In this document: positions 16,364 through 25,258 of the stretch, one piece after another
Position numbering within the stretch: position 1 is the first letter of the stretch
Layout: each line of letters starts with the position of its first letter
DNA from: Peribacillus kribbensis DSM 17871
GTDB lineage: Bacteria; Bacillota; Bacilli; Bacillales; DSM-1321
Assembly: GCF_000430765.1 (NCBI RefSeq)
Contig: NZ_KE387237.1
Location: 325,117 to 389,116 of the forward strand
Length of the DNA stretch: 64,000 bases
Direction: 5' to 3'
Position numbers and translations under genes: made by a program
Notes under the pieces: generated by a model
What the model was told of the DNA's origin: nothing
Database searches by the model: none
What the model saw: only the letters and a program-made list of their open reading frames with translations

Positions 16364-17329
16364 GTGTTAATGAAACAAAGAAAAAAAAACATCGCCCAAA
16401 AGTTTATGTTTATGAGTGCTTCTGCTGCACTGGGACTATCTTTATTTGCGGCAAGCCCAGCCTCGGCAGCAAATAACGAACATGCAAACAAAAAACCTTC
16501 CTTTGAATTCGGGCTAATCTCGGACGTTCAATATTGCGATTGTGATCCATCGGGTGTGCGTTATTATCGAAATTCCATAAGCAAACTGCAGGAAGCAACG
16601 GCTACACTCAATCAGCATAACCTTGAGTTCACCGTGCAAACGGGTGATCTAATCGACCGTAACGTAGAAAGCTTCAACACCATTCTTCCATATTTCAATA
16701 AGATTGAAGGAAAAAAATATCACCTTCTCGGAAATCACGATTTCGCCGTACCGACAGATGAAGTGGTAGATATTTTAGGTATGAAGAACCAATATTACGA
16801 CTTTGCCGAAAAGGGCTGGCGTTTTGTCGTACTTGACACAAATGATATAAGCATGTATGCGAATGAACCAGGTTCCCCGAAATACCAACAAGCTGAAAAG
16901 ATGTATAACCAGTTGAAGGCGAGCGGAGCCAAAAATGCCCAGCCATGGAATGGGGGAGTGGGCACTGAGCAAATGACGTGGCTACATAACGTTCTAAAGA
17001 AGTCTGCTAAGAACCATGAAAAAGTTGTAATTATCGGACACCATCCGGTTTACCCCGCCAACGAGCATAACGCATGGAACGATTCTGAAATCATGCAAGA
17101 ATTGGAGTCTGCGGGTAATGTGGTGGCGTACTTCAATGGTCATAATCATGCAGGTAATTACGGAGAGAAAAACGGAATCAAATATGTAAATTTCGAAGGT
17201 ATGCTGGATACGCCTGATACTAATGCCTACGCAATCGTAAAAGCGTTTAAGGACCGCTTAGAAATTGATGGATTTGGCAGGGTGGCGGACCGTACAATCG
17301 ATGTCAACCCTTTTCAAAAACAACACTAA
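16364..17329 (+). CDS. Secreted metallophosphoesterase
   Basis: 321 aa with a signal peptide ending ASPASAANN (about residue 35). The calcineurin-like metal sites are all present: GLISDVQY, TGDLIDRN, LLGNHDF, VVIIGHHPVYP and YFNGHNHAGNYG. The closest pattern is the ADP-ribose/CDP-alcohol pyrophosphatase-like group. It should cleave phosphodiester or pyrophosphate substrates outside the cell. GTG start 8 bases after AAAGGGGAA; the ATG at 16370 is an alternative. It stands alone. Confidence 0.85.
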   Translation: MLMKQRKKNIAQKFMFMSASAALGLSLFAASPASAANNEHANKKPSFEFGLISDVQYCDCDPSGVRYYRNSISKLQEATATLNQHNLEFTVQTGDLIDRNVESFNTILPYFNKIEGKKYHLLGNHDFAVPTDEVVDILGMKNQYYDFAEKGWRFVVLDTNDISMYANEPGSPKYQQAEKMYNQLKASGAKNAQPWNGGVGTEQMTWLHNVLKKSAKNHEKVVIIGHHPVYPANEHNAWNDSEIMQELESAGNVVAYFNGHNHAGNYGEKNGIKYVNFEGMLDTPDTNAYAIVKAFKDRLEIDGFGRVADRTIDVNPFQKQH

Positions 17330-18242
17330 AAACACCAAAAATGGCGAACACGAAGAAGATGAGCATGAGGAACAATATGACGGTGAACACCGTTAATCGA
17401 TAAAAACATGAACTATGACAAGGGCTATCATTTTACTCCTTGTCTATAGTAATAAATACTCTGTATATCAATATTTCTGCTTTACAACTTTGTGATGTAA
17501 GTTAGAGATCCCAAAGCTGCCTTGGCAGCTTTTTATTGTTTTTTTAATGGGCAGATTAGTTTAACAACGTATTGTTCCATTAATAAGAATAACAATAAAA
17601 ATCCCCCGTTCCCAAAAACGGGGATGTATAGTGTATAACCATACTTAATCGAGTTAATATTTCTCCAGAATTATGATAAGAATGAGGTCTATCTGCTTTA
17701 CTGTTAATTCACCATCAAAAACAGTTAAAAACTCTTCAGTTCCTTCTCCGTGGGATTCCGAACTAAGATACCCGCCTTTTTTCTATTTCAATGGAATAAA
17801 CCTCAATTCGTCGATTATCTTGGAATGGGAAATAAGGATATAATAGGTATTTTCCATTACCCTCTGTTAGTGTTTGTACCTCACTTTTCACAAATCAAAT
17901 TCGTCAAACGGTCAAACGAATAAGTAGTACCCCATTCACTCCTTCTATTTCCTCAAAAAAAATTTTTTACTACTTTAAATACGGAAAGTTACAAAAAATA
18001 CATATTAAATATCACCCGACTTGCTGATTATTAAGTATACAGGCGGGGATATTGAAAACGGGAGGATTAAAAAAGTGCGTTTTTGGTTATAAGTATAAGC
18101 ACCTTACTAGTAGTAATTAAAGTAAATTTGCCTTAGTGAAAAATCTATTTAGTTTAAGTTATTTTTATTGATACTACAAAAAAGGTTGCTGGAGACCCAC
18201 ATGAAATTTAATTGTTATGATGAATTTTTAGGGGAGATACTA
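17330..18242. other. Intergenic region, no intact gene
   Basis: Just after the phosphoesterase a short frame reads NGEHEEDEHEEQYDGEHR before a stop, probably the acidic tail of a lost gene. A repeat-type terminator lies at 17513-17532 and a GC stem at 17601-17625. 17640-18240 shows no gene, and I could not fit a manganese or nickel/cobalt riboswitch before the cation transporter. Confidence 0.5.
17513..17568 (+). repeat. Dispersed hairpin repeat, copy 3 (hairpin plus right half)
   Basis: AAAGCTGCC-TT-GGCAGCTTT with T-run is followed by AATGGGCAGATTAGTTTAAC, the right half of the family. The left palindromic half is worn away. Confidence 0.6.
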
Positions 18243-19112
18243 ATGGACCAAAAAAAATATAATGACTTAAAATTAGGAGAAAGAGCAGCAGTTATTAGTA
18301 TTATTGCTTACATTTGTCTATCCGCTTTGAAGCTATTTATTGGGTACACAGCTAATTCTGAAGCCTTAAAGGCGGACGGTCTAAATAATACTACAGATAT
18401 AATCGCCTCGATAGCGGTTCTTATCGGTTTAAGATTCTCCCGAAAACCGGCTGATAAGAATCACCAGTATGGTCACTGGAAGGCTGAAACAGTGGCTTCG
18501 ATGATCGCTTCTTTTATTATGATGGCTGTTGGTTTGCAAGTACTTTATTCAGCTATTACTTCCATTTTTGAAAAAAATAATCTAACACCGGACTTGACCG
18601 CCGCCTGGACAGGTCTCTTTTGTGCAGGGATTATGTATTTTGTATATAGATATAATCGAAGTATGGCTAAAAAAATTAACAGCCAATCAGTAATGGCTGC
18701 TGCGAAAGACAATCTTTCTGATGCCTGGGTTAGTATTGGTACAGCGGTTGGTATATTTGGATCTCAATTTCATTTAACATGGTTGGACCCTGTGGCAGCT
18801 CTTATAGTCGGACTGTTAATTTGTAAAACAGCATGGGGTATATTCCGAGATGCTTCTCTGTACCTTACAGATGCCTTTGATGAAGAGCTGGTTAAGAAAT
18901 TTAAAGGTACTACTTTAGCTGTCCAAGGTGTGAATGAAGTTAAGGATGTCAAGGCAAGGAACTACGGAAATAATACGGTAGTTGATATGGTGATACTTGT
19001 TAACTCTGAATTGAAACTGAGACAAGCACACGATATAGCAACGAAAGTAGAAACGAAGTTAAAGAATGAATACGACATCTATGATGTTCACGTACATGTG
19101 GAACCAAACTAA
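18243..19112 (+). CDS. Cation diffusion facilitator transporter
   Basis: 289 aa from the ATG after AGGGGAGATA; an in-frame TTG at 18168 is less likely. Six membrane segments with the CDF metal-site motifs DGLNNTTD, QYGHWKAE and DNLSDAW, and a cytoplasmic ferredoxin-like domain ending DVHVHVEPN. It exports divalent metal (Zn, Mn, Fe or Co) in exchange for protons. The DGLNN...DNLSD pattern and B. subtilis relatives suggest Mn or Zn, but specificity cannot be read with certainty. A related broken CDF gene lies at 22.7 kb. Confidence 0.9.
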   Translation: MDQKKYNDLKLGERAAVISIIAYICLSALKLFIGYTANSEALKADGLNNTTDIIASIAVLIGLRFSRKPADKNHQYGHWKAETVASMIASFIMMAVGLQVLYSAITSIFEKNNLTPDLTAAWTGLFCAGIMYFVYRYNRSMAKKINSQSVMAAAKDNLSDAWVSIGTAVGIFGSQFHLTWLDPVAALIVGLLICKTAWGIFRDASLYLTDAFDEELVKKFKGTTLAVQGVNEVKDVKARNYGNNTVVDMVILVNSELKLRQAHDIATKVETKLKNEYDIYDVHVHVEPN

Positions 19113-19289
19113 TCTGTACCTTGCAAATACCTTGATTTATGAGGCTTTATCACTACAATTTGTGGGGAGTCGAAAATCTATTTAAAGATTTTAAAGTTCA
19201 AAAGGGATTGCATCGTTTTTTTGGTAAACACACGAAGCAAAAAAAATGAACATTATTTGGAGCGAACCAAGCATAAAAGAAGTACAGCA

Positions 19290-19415
19290 TCACTTGGAGA
19301 AGCAGGCTGGTTTGATGGTATAGGCCTTCCTGAGTTTATAGCAGACATGACTGCAAGTTTGGAATTAATAGGTGGAATTGGGTTTTTGGACTCTTATATT
19401 TTCTTTAATTATTGA
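19290..19415 (+). pseudogene. Fragment resembling a DoxX-family membrane protein
   Basis: The frame reads GWFDGIGLPEFIADMTASLE then LIGGIGFLDSY, resembling the conserved GLP...LELIGGI core of DoxX proteins, then stops. The N- and C-terminal membrane segments are missing. The match is short, so the family call is tentative. Confidence 0.4.
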
Positions 19416-19480
19416 TCTTATTATAATTACTGTTAAACAGTTTATTAAGAGTACTTAGCCTAATGTTCTTCAATAAAATT

Positions 19481-19521
19481 AAACCATAAAGAAGAGCCAC
19501 CAGGCTCTTTTTTTATGGTTT
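19481..19521. terminator. Bidirectional terminator
   Basis: AAACCATAAA...AGAGCC and GGCTCTT...TTATGGTTT form a long nested stem with a T-run. Confidence 0.75.
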
Positions 19522-19642
19522 TCCGTAAAGGAATAAACTTTGTGTCACTTATTAAAATATGTATTTTATAAATTTATGTGACATTGCGATCATAAAAATT
19601 CGTTTTTTTATTTGGGAGGCTCAGGCTAAATATAGCATAAAA

Positions 19643-19668
19643 AAAAGAGACAGAACTAGCCTGTCTCT
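19643..19668 (-). terminator. Minus-strand hairpin with T-run
   Basis: AGAGACAG and CTGTCTCT pair around 7 bases, with seven A residues before them on the plus strand (a T-run on the minus strand). No minus-strand gene is seen upstream of it, so it is perhaps a leftover. Confidence 0.45.
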
Positions 19669-19835
19669 TATATACGTATCCGAATATACGCATTGAAGAA
19701 AAATGAAATGAAGCATCTTATTGATGTTTCTATACATGATATGTTTCTAGAATAATATTGGCAACTGCCAGTATTAAAAATGAGAAATAAGACCAATGTG
19801 AGCACCAGCTCGCCCAGCTTTTTTGAGTTTTGATA

Positions 19836-19893
19836 TTGACAATCATTCTCAATTGTTTTATGATTTATATAAGTTAATTGAGAATAGTTTTCA
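19836..19893 (+). promoter_or_regulatory. Fur-controlled promoter of the iron uptake operon
   Basis: -35 TTGACA (19836-19841), 17-base spacer, -10 TATGAT (19859-19864). A Fur box TGACAATCATTCTCA (19837-19851) overlaps the -35 and matches TGATAATnATTATCA at all but two positions. A second, weaker box TGAGAATAGTTTTCA lies at 19879-19893. Confidence 0.8.
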
Positions 19894-19942
19894 ATTAGAA
19901 TGATTATAAATAAATAAACATTGTTACATAAGGGAGGCAGTC

Positions 19943-21448
19943 ATGAAGAAAAAGTTATTCAGTACAGTTTTCGCTTTGTTGTTAGCTTTGGTAATGTCCC
20001 CTATAAGCATTTTTGCTGCAAGTACGTCGGAGGATATTACCAACGCTAATAAAAAAATTGATCAAATCATCAGCTCCTTAAATAACGGGGACACAAAAGC
20101 AGCAGCTGAACAGTATAAGGCATACACGTCCAATTGGGTTTCCATTGAAGAAGGAGTCAAAAAAAAATCTCAGGAGGCTTATCATGAGATTGAAGATAAT
20201 ATGGGCCAGGTTTCCTTTGCTTTCGCCCAGCAGCCGGTAAGTAAAGATAAAGTGAAGAACGCACTTATACAATTAAAGAATATGAATCAAAAGTTTATAG
20301 AGGGTAAGTTCCCAAGTACATCTTCACAAAAAGCACCGTCTGGTAACGATGAGGATATTTCTAAATTAGTTACTCTACTTAATCAATCACTCTCTAAAAT
20401 TAAAAATAATGATATAGATGGAGCTAAAGCTGATATTGAAAAATTTCGTCAATCCTGGCTGAATGTGGAGGGGGTAGTCCTTACCCAGTCTTCTAAGATT
20501 TATGGAGATGCTGAACGAGATATGGTATCTTCCTATGCGATGCTTTCCTCCAATCCACCTAATGTTGATGGTGCAAAAAAAACGATTACTGGAATGAGGG
20601 ATTATCTATCACCTCTTGTTGCCAAAACGAGCTATAACATGGTTGATGCAATTACCATTCTCTTGAGAGAAGGATTAGAGGCATTATTAGTAGTAGTTGC
20701 TCTGCTTGGGTTCCTAAGAAAGTCAGGACATGCAGATAAGAAAAGATGGATATGGATGGGCGTAGGGTCTGGGATTGGAATCAGCATTATTCTGGGCACT
20801 ATCGTAAATATATTATTTTCTGCCGGTGCATTCGGAAGCAATAACTTCCTGATTGCAGGATGGACTGGTGTTTTTGCAGCAATAATGCTTCTTTATATGA
20901 GTTATTGGCTGCATAGTAAGTCGAGCATTACCGAGTGGCAGCGATATATAAGGTCACAAAGTACAAAAGCTCTTGCTACAGGCAGCCTTGTCTCATTAGC
21001 TGTCCTGTCTTTCCTCGCTGTTTTCCGTGAAGGTACTGAGACTGTCTTATTTTTTATTGGCATGGCATCGTCCATTAAATTGGCAGAACTTATCCTGGGG
21101 ATTGTAATTGGGCTGCTTATTCTAGCTGTATTATCCTATTTAATTCTAAAAGTCGGTTTAAAAATACCCATGCGTCCGTTCTTTCTTGTGTCTAGTATTC
21201 TGATGTTTTACTTGTGTATTAAATTTACGGGAATGGGCATACATGGTTTGCAGCTTGCCGGCCTACTGCCAGCTACGCAGGCACCCATACCAACCATTGA
21301 CTTTTTTGCAGTTTACTCTACCTGGGAGAGTTTTACACCACAAATAATTTTAGTGATTATTGCGGTTATCGCCGCTATTATAAACAAAAGAAAAGACCAA
21401 TCAAGTTCAAATATCGTTACCACTGGGGGAAAATTAAATGAAGTCTAA
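19943..21448 (+). CDS. efeU: FTR1-family high-affinity iron permease with N-terminal extracellular domain
   Basis: 501 aa. Signal peptide ending IFAAS, then two related helical repeats outside the membrane (about residues 28-115 and 118-210), then a seven-helix FTR1 domain with the iron-transport motifs REGLEALLVV (about 236) and REGTE (about 362). It imports ferric or ferrous iron. AGGGAGGCAG precedes the ATG. The strong Fur box upstream fits repression by iron. It overlaps the lipoprotein gene by 11 bases, so the two are translated together. Confidence 0.9.
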   Translation: MKKKLFSTVFALLLALVMSPISIFAASTSEDITNANKKIDQIISSLNNGDTKAAAEQYKAYTSNWVSIEEGVKKKSQEAYHEIEDNMGQVSFAFAQQPVSKDKVKNALIQLKNMNQKFIEGKFPSTSSQKAPSGNDEDISKLVTLLNQSLSKIKNNDIDGAKADIEKFRQSWLNVEGVVLTQSSKIYGDAERDMVSSYAMLSSNPPNVDGAKKTITGMRDYLSPLVAKTSYNMVDAITILLREGLEALLVVVALLGFLRKSGHADKKRWIWMGVGSGIGISIILGTIVNILFSAGAFGSNNFLIAGWTGVFAAIMLLYMSYWLHSKSSITEWQRYIRSQSTKALATGSLVSLAVLSFLAVFREGTETVLFFIGMASSIKLAELILGIVIGLLILAVLSYLILKVGLKIPMRPFFLVSSILMFYLCIKFTGMGIHGLQLAGLLPATQAPIPTIDFFAVYSTWESFTPQIILVIIAVIAAIINKRKDQSSSNIVTTGGKLNEV

Positions 21449-21851
21449 GAAATTAATTATTCCAATGATTTTAGCATCAGCTTTTACTCTGGCTGCATGT
21501 GGTGCATCAAAGGAAAGCAGCTCTAATGAAAAGAAGGGCGAACCAGCATCGAAAACAGCCTCTGTAAGTCAAGGTGCAAAGGAAATGAAAGCGACATTAG
21601 CGGATTTTAAAACACAAGTATCTTCTAAAGATTCGGCAAAGGCGAAGCAAAGCGGAACAGAACTAGAAGAAACATGGCAGAAATTTGAGGATGGAGTAAA
21701 AGACAAAAGTCCGGAATTGTATGAAAAAGTAGAAACACCATTAAGTATAATTGAGGCTGGAGCAAAAGCGGAGCCGCTTGACCAAAAGACTCTTTCATCA
21801 GCGGCTGATGAATTAAACAAGATCCTTAATGATGTTGAAAAGCTAAAATAA
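21438..21851 (+). CDS. Lipoprotein partner of the iron permease (EfeO-like)
   Basis: 137 aa. Signal peptide with lipobox LAACG (Cys21), a low-complexity Ser/Lys linker, then one helical domain (LADFKTQVSSKDSAKAK, ETWQKFEDGVKDKSPELYEK) similar to the repeats in the extracellular part of the permease. The protein probably binds or delivers iron at the cell surface. It lacks the larger peroxidase-like domain seen in full EfeO. Its ATG lies inside the permease gene. Confidence 0.75.
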   Translation: MKSKKLIIPMILASAFTLAACGASKESSSNEKKGEPASKTASVSQGAKEMKATLADFKTQVSSKDSAKAKQSGTELEETWQKFEDGVKDKSPELYEKVETPLSIIEAGAKAEPLDQKTLSSAADELNKILNDVEKLK

Positions 21852-21861
21852 AGATATTGAA

Positions 21862-21889
21862 AAAAACGCCTATAGAAAGGCGTTTTTTT
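21862..21889. terminator. Terminator between the iron operon and azoR
   Basis: AAAAACGCC pairs with GGCGTTTTT around TATAGAAA. It serves both strands and sits between two convergent genes. Confidence 0.9.
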
Positions 21890-21890
21890 A

Positions 21891-22442
21891 TTAGAAAGAT
21901 CTAGCTCGATTTTTTGCTTCTTCCATTCCTTTTTCTTTGATTTCCATTGCTTTATCAGGAAATTGGTTATGTCCTTCAATGAAATGACCATCGAATGTTG
22001 GAATTCCAAAGAACTGCATGATTATGCCTAAGTATCTGTGCCCCATCTCCATATCTGCAGCAGGACCTTCTGAATAAATTCCGCCTCTTGCCTGGATGTG
22101 TAATGCCTTCTTATCGGTCAATAGGCCAATGGGTCCTTGTTCGGTATATTTAAAAGTTTTTCCCGCCACACAAATCGCATCAATATACGCCTTCATAATT
22201 GGAGGGAACGAAAAATTCCACATTGGCGTTACAAATACCCAGCGAGGAACAGGCTAAAGTAGGGCGTTTATCTGAACTCGTGGAACAATTTATTTCTGCT
22301 GACACTTATATAAATCCAGATTAATCACTTCATCATTTGGATTAGCTTCTCGATACTCACTTATAAAGGCTTTGCCAGCAGCCATACTAAATGAATGTGT
22401 ATCATCGTGAGGATGTGCAGTGATATAAAGCAGAGTTGACAT
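21891..22442 (-). pseudogene. azoR: FMN-dependent NADH-azoreductase, broken by an internal inversion and deletion
   Basis: The minus strand from 22442 encodes [19 protein letters not shown] through NLDLYK, the AzoR N-terminus. From about 22240 down it encodes [20 protein letters not shown] to the end, the FMN-binding and C-terminal part. Between them, a 63-base segment (22241-22303) encodes [20 protein letters not shown] plus D, but on the plus strand. That is exactly the peptide expected in the gap, so it has been flipped. About 25 residues before it are deleted. The short CAGC/GCTG inverted repeat borders the flipped piece. The product cannot be functional. Confidence 0.85.
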
Positions 22443-22711
22443 GGTTTCATCCTTCCTTTCCTTACTTAAAAAATTTCACTAAGCCCTAATAGGAGACATA
22501 GCCTTATGATTGCATGAATACCTCCTTTATATTCAGTACAAACTTATTTAATCAATTTTTTACAATAGTTTCTCACACCCAACTTTTTTTGCTCTTTCTA
22601 ATAAAATTTCCTTTAGGATAAAAGGTTTGTTTCATGTAATTTTGTTTCTATAGACCCACACAACATGCGGGAGTTATTATTTAAGTATAGTATTTTTGGG
22701 GAGTGGTTCTT

Positions 22712-23630
22712 TTGAATAAAAGGGGAACTATTGTCAGAAGAGTGGCATGGATTAGTGTTATAAGCAATATCATATTAATGGTTGGTAAAATAGGATTTGG
22801 CTGGTTAGGAGATAGTGAATCTGTATTTGCAGACGGTATTCACTCCGCGGCAGATGTTTTCGCCTCAGTCATTGTACTTTTAGTATTAAAACTTGCTGAA
22901 AAGCCAGCAGATAAGGAACATCCTTATGGCCATGGAAAAGTAGAAGTCATTGTATCAGGTCTCGTTGGGATTATTTTGGTTTTAGTATCCATATATATTG
23001 TTGTTGATGCTATTAGAGGATTCTTCCATCCTATTGCATCTCCAAGCCTTCTTGCATTATGGGCAGCTCTTATTTCATATGGGCTGAAACACTGGCTCTA
23101 CAAGTTCTCCTTAAAGGCAGCTAAAAACCATACATAATAGTAAAGCGATTGAAGCGATTGCATTCGATCATAAGGCAGACATCGTTGCCTCTCTTGCGGC
23201 AGCAGCGGGTGTAATTTTATCTATCCTTGGTGGAAAAACCAACGTAGAGTTTCTTTTATATGGTGATAAGCTGGCCAGTATATTTGTGGCCTACCTCATC
23301 CTGAAAATAGCAAAAGAAATGCTGGTAGAATCCTTTGATATATTATTAGAGCGTAACATCGATAATAACATTCTTAATGATTATTATTCTGTTATCTTAG
23401 ATTTTAAAGAAGTGAAACGGATTGATAAGATACGTGCAAGGGAGCTTGGAAAAGATATCCTTGTAGATGTACGGTTAAGCATTGACCACGATAAAACAAT
23501 CAAGCAAGGCCATGATCTTACCAGGAGTATAAAATATACCTTAATGAATCGATATACGAATATTTCTGAAGTGCTAATCCACTTAAATCCTTTCTATCCT
23601 GAAGAAAATCATCAACATAAAAATGGTTAA
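22712..23630 (+). pseudogene. Second cation diffusion facilitator, frameshifted
   Basis: The first frame (TTG at 22712 after GGGGAGTGG) covers four membrane segments with DGIHSAADV and HPYGHGKVEV, and stops at 23137. The following frame restarts with SKAIEAIAFDHKADIVASL, containing the second metal site (DHKAD), and runs to HLNPFYPEEN at 23630. A single shift near 23130-23140 joins them. It is otherwise a complete CDF exporter gene of the YdfM/FieF type. The pattern is either recent inactivation or a sequencing slip in the ACATAATAGTAAA stretch. Confidence 0.85.
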
Positions 23631-23639
23631 AGTCTTTAA

Positions 23640-23675
23640 CATCCCCCATGTGAGGAAGGGGGGTGTTTTCTTTTG
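23640..23675 (+). terminator. Terminator after the CDF pseudogene
   Basis: ACATCCCCC pairs with GGGGGGTGT (one G-T pair), followed by TTTTCTTTT. Confidence 0.8.
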
Positions 23676-23771
23676 TTTTATAACTAATTGAACATGAATA
23701 AGGGGGAAACAGCATATTTAATTCTTAGGACCCAATTAGACAACAACTGAGACCGGCAAGGAGGATGAGAA

Positions 23772-24674
23772 TTGGAAAGGCAGAATGCAATCCCTGGCCA
23801 TATTACAGAAGAGCAGTTCAACCAAATGTTGATTTCCCCTGAGTCTTTTGGTGCAAAACCGGAGTCTCTCTCGGAACAGCTTTTTATCGAACGTTCACTT
23901 ACCGAAAATAGATTCTGGCTAAGAATTATGAAAGAACATGCTTTATTTTTAGGTGAAGGTTTCAACAGGAAAGATACTCAGCATATTCAAGCAGCTGACC
24001 GTTTTTATCATTACTTTGAGCAGCATGAAAGAAAATCGTATCAACTGGCAAATAATGTGGAGGTTGTGAGAAGGTTTAACGAAGAGAGTATTGAACTGGT
24101 CCATGGATTTCGAAATTTTAAGAGGAATCTTCTCATTTTAATAATAAATTGTAAAATCAGTGGCTTCAATTTCCCTTTACTCGTTGACCACATTGCGAGG
24201 GAAGCAGAATATTTTATGCGGACATTAAAAAAATTTAACAAGGGGATCTTGGAGCCGATTCAAGATGCCATAATAAATGAAAATGTATTTTGGCTTAGAA
24301 TAATGATGGAACATTCTCGTTTTATTGCCTCATTGCTTGATCAATCAGAAAGAAATTTAGTAAATGTATCAAGAAAATTTGGAGACGACTTTGAAACACT
24401 TCTAAATCAAGCAAGAGATGTAGAATCAATGTTATATCACAAACAGCCTACATACCCAATAATAGGAAAAATGAATAAAGATAGTGAAAATGCTACAACT
24501 GAGCTTCAAGCCTTTAAAAAGGCCGGCTTGGAACTGATTAAATCCTGCCAAATCCGTAATGTTATTAATCCCCTCCTGGCCGACCATGTTCTTAGGGAAG
24601 CGGGACATTTCCTATATATGATTAAAGTATTGGAAGACCGATTAAATCAAAAGAAAATTAGTGAACAGCGTTAA
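23772..24674 (+). CDS. DUF2935-domain protein
   Basis: 300 aa from a TTG after AAGGAGGATGAG. Two similar helical halves: FIERSLTENRFWLRIMKEHA (about 37-57) with DHIAREAEYFMRTL, and INENVFWLRIMMEHSRFI (about 168-186) with DHVLREAGHFLYMI. The repeated W-x-R-I-M-x-E-H and D-H-x-x-R-E-A-x-x-F motifs are typical of DUF2935, whose acidic and His residues suggest a di-metal site. Function is not established. It precedes the His-rich YmaF gene by 23 bases and is probably in the same transcript. Confidence 0.8.
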   Translation: MERQNAIPGHITEEQFNQMLISPESFGAKPESLSEQLFIERSLTENRFWLRIMKEHALFLGEGFNRKDTQHIQAADRFYHYFEQHERKSYQLANNVEVVRRFNEESIELVHGFRNFKRNLLILIINCKISGFNFPLLVDHIAREAEYFMRTLKKFNKGILEPIQDAIINENVFWLRIMMEHSRFIASLLDQSERNLVNVSRKFGDDFETLLNQARDVESMLYHKQPTYPIIGKMNKDSENATTELQAFKKAGLELIKSCQIRNVINPLLADHVLREAGHFLYMIKVLEDRLNQKKISEQR

Positions 24675-24697
24675 ACGGTCGTTTAGGAGGTATGAAT

Positions 24698-25030
24698 ATG
24701 GTAAGTAAAGATGATTTTGTACCAGGTTTTGTTCCTAAGCATACCCATGGTTCCGTGGATTATACCGGTATTGCAGATGGCCATGTACACCAGTGTTTGG
24801 ATGTTGTATCACCAGCAATCCCAACACAGGATGGCAGTCATGTTCATCACACAGAAGGTTATGTAGTTTTTGAGGATGGGCATACCCATTTTTACAGAGC
24901 CACTTCGGGGCCAGCAATACCAGTTGGGAATGGGATGCATGTACATTACTACGATTTCTATACAACCATTGATGACGGCCACAGGCATCGGGTACATGGT
25001 GTTGATCAACCTGCTCCTGGGAATGAGTAA
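24698..25030 (+). CDS. YmaF-family His-rich protein
   Basis: 110 aa, ATG 7 bases after TAGGAGG. Five repeats of a (D/G)-G-H-x-H type motif: KHTHG, DGHVHQ, GSHVHHTEG, DGHTHF, GMHVHYYDF and DGHRHRVHG. The regular spacing of His pairs suggests a beta-repeat protein that binds metal. The B. subtilis YmaF function is unknown. It is paired with DUF2935 here, and a second member lies at 32.8-33.2 kb next to another helical protein. Confidence 0.8.
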   Translation: MVSKDDFVPGFVPKHTHGSVDYTGIADGHVHQCLDVVSPAIPTQDGSHVHHTEGYVVFEDGHTHFYRATSGPAIPVGNGMHVHYYDFYTTIDDGHRHRVHGVDQPAPGNE

Positions 25031-25075
25031 CTATTCAAAGATAAACTTATGATCAGACATAGAGGTTTTAAGGAG

Positions 25076-25103
25076 AGACGTTTGCTCAGCATACGTCTTT
25101 TTG
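25076..25103 (+). terminator. Terminator after ymaF
   Basis: AGACGT pairs with ACGTCT around TTGCTCAGCAT, followed by TTTTG. Confidence 0.7.
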
Positions 25104-25258
25104 TTATTAGATTTGAAATTCATTTACTAGGAATCATTCTTGTTAATGTAATGGTTAATTAATGAAAATTTACAATTTATTTGCATAATATTTGTTTTCT
25201 CCTAACACTCCTACTCTACTATGTTAATAGTCAGAAAAAATTTTAAGGAGGTAATAAG

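Noticed and set aside
17601-17625. CCCCGTT/AACGGGG stem as a terminator
   Set aside because: No T-run follows on either strand and no gene ends nearby.
18000-18242. Manganese (yybP-ykoY) or NiCo riboswitch before the CDF transporter
   Set aside because: A GGAGACC-like string is present but the conserved paired elements could not be fitted.
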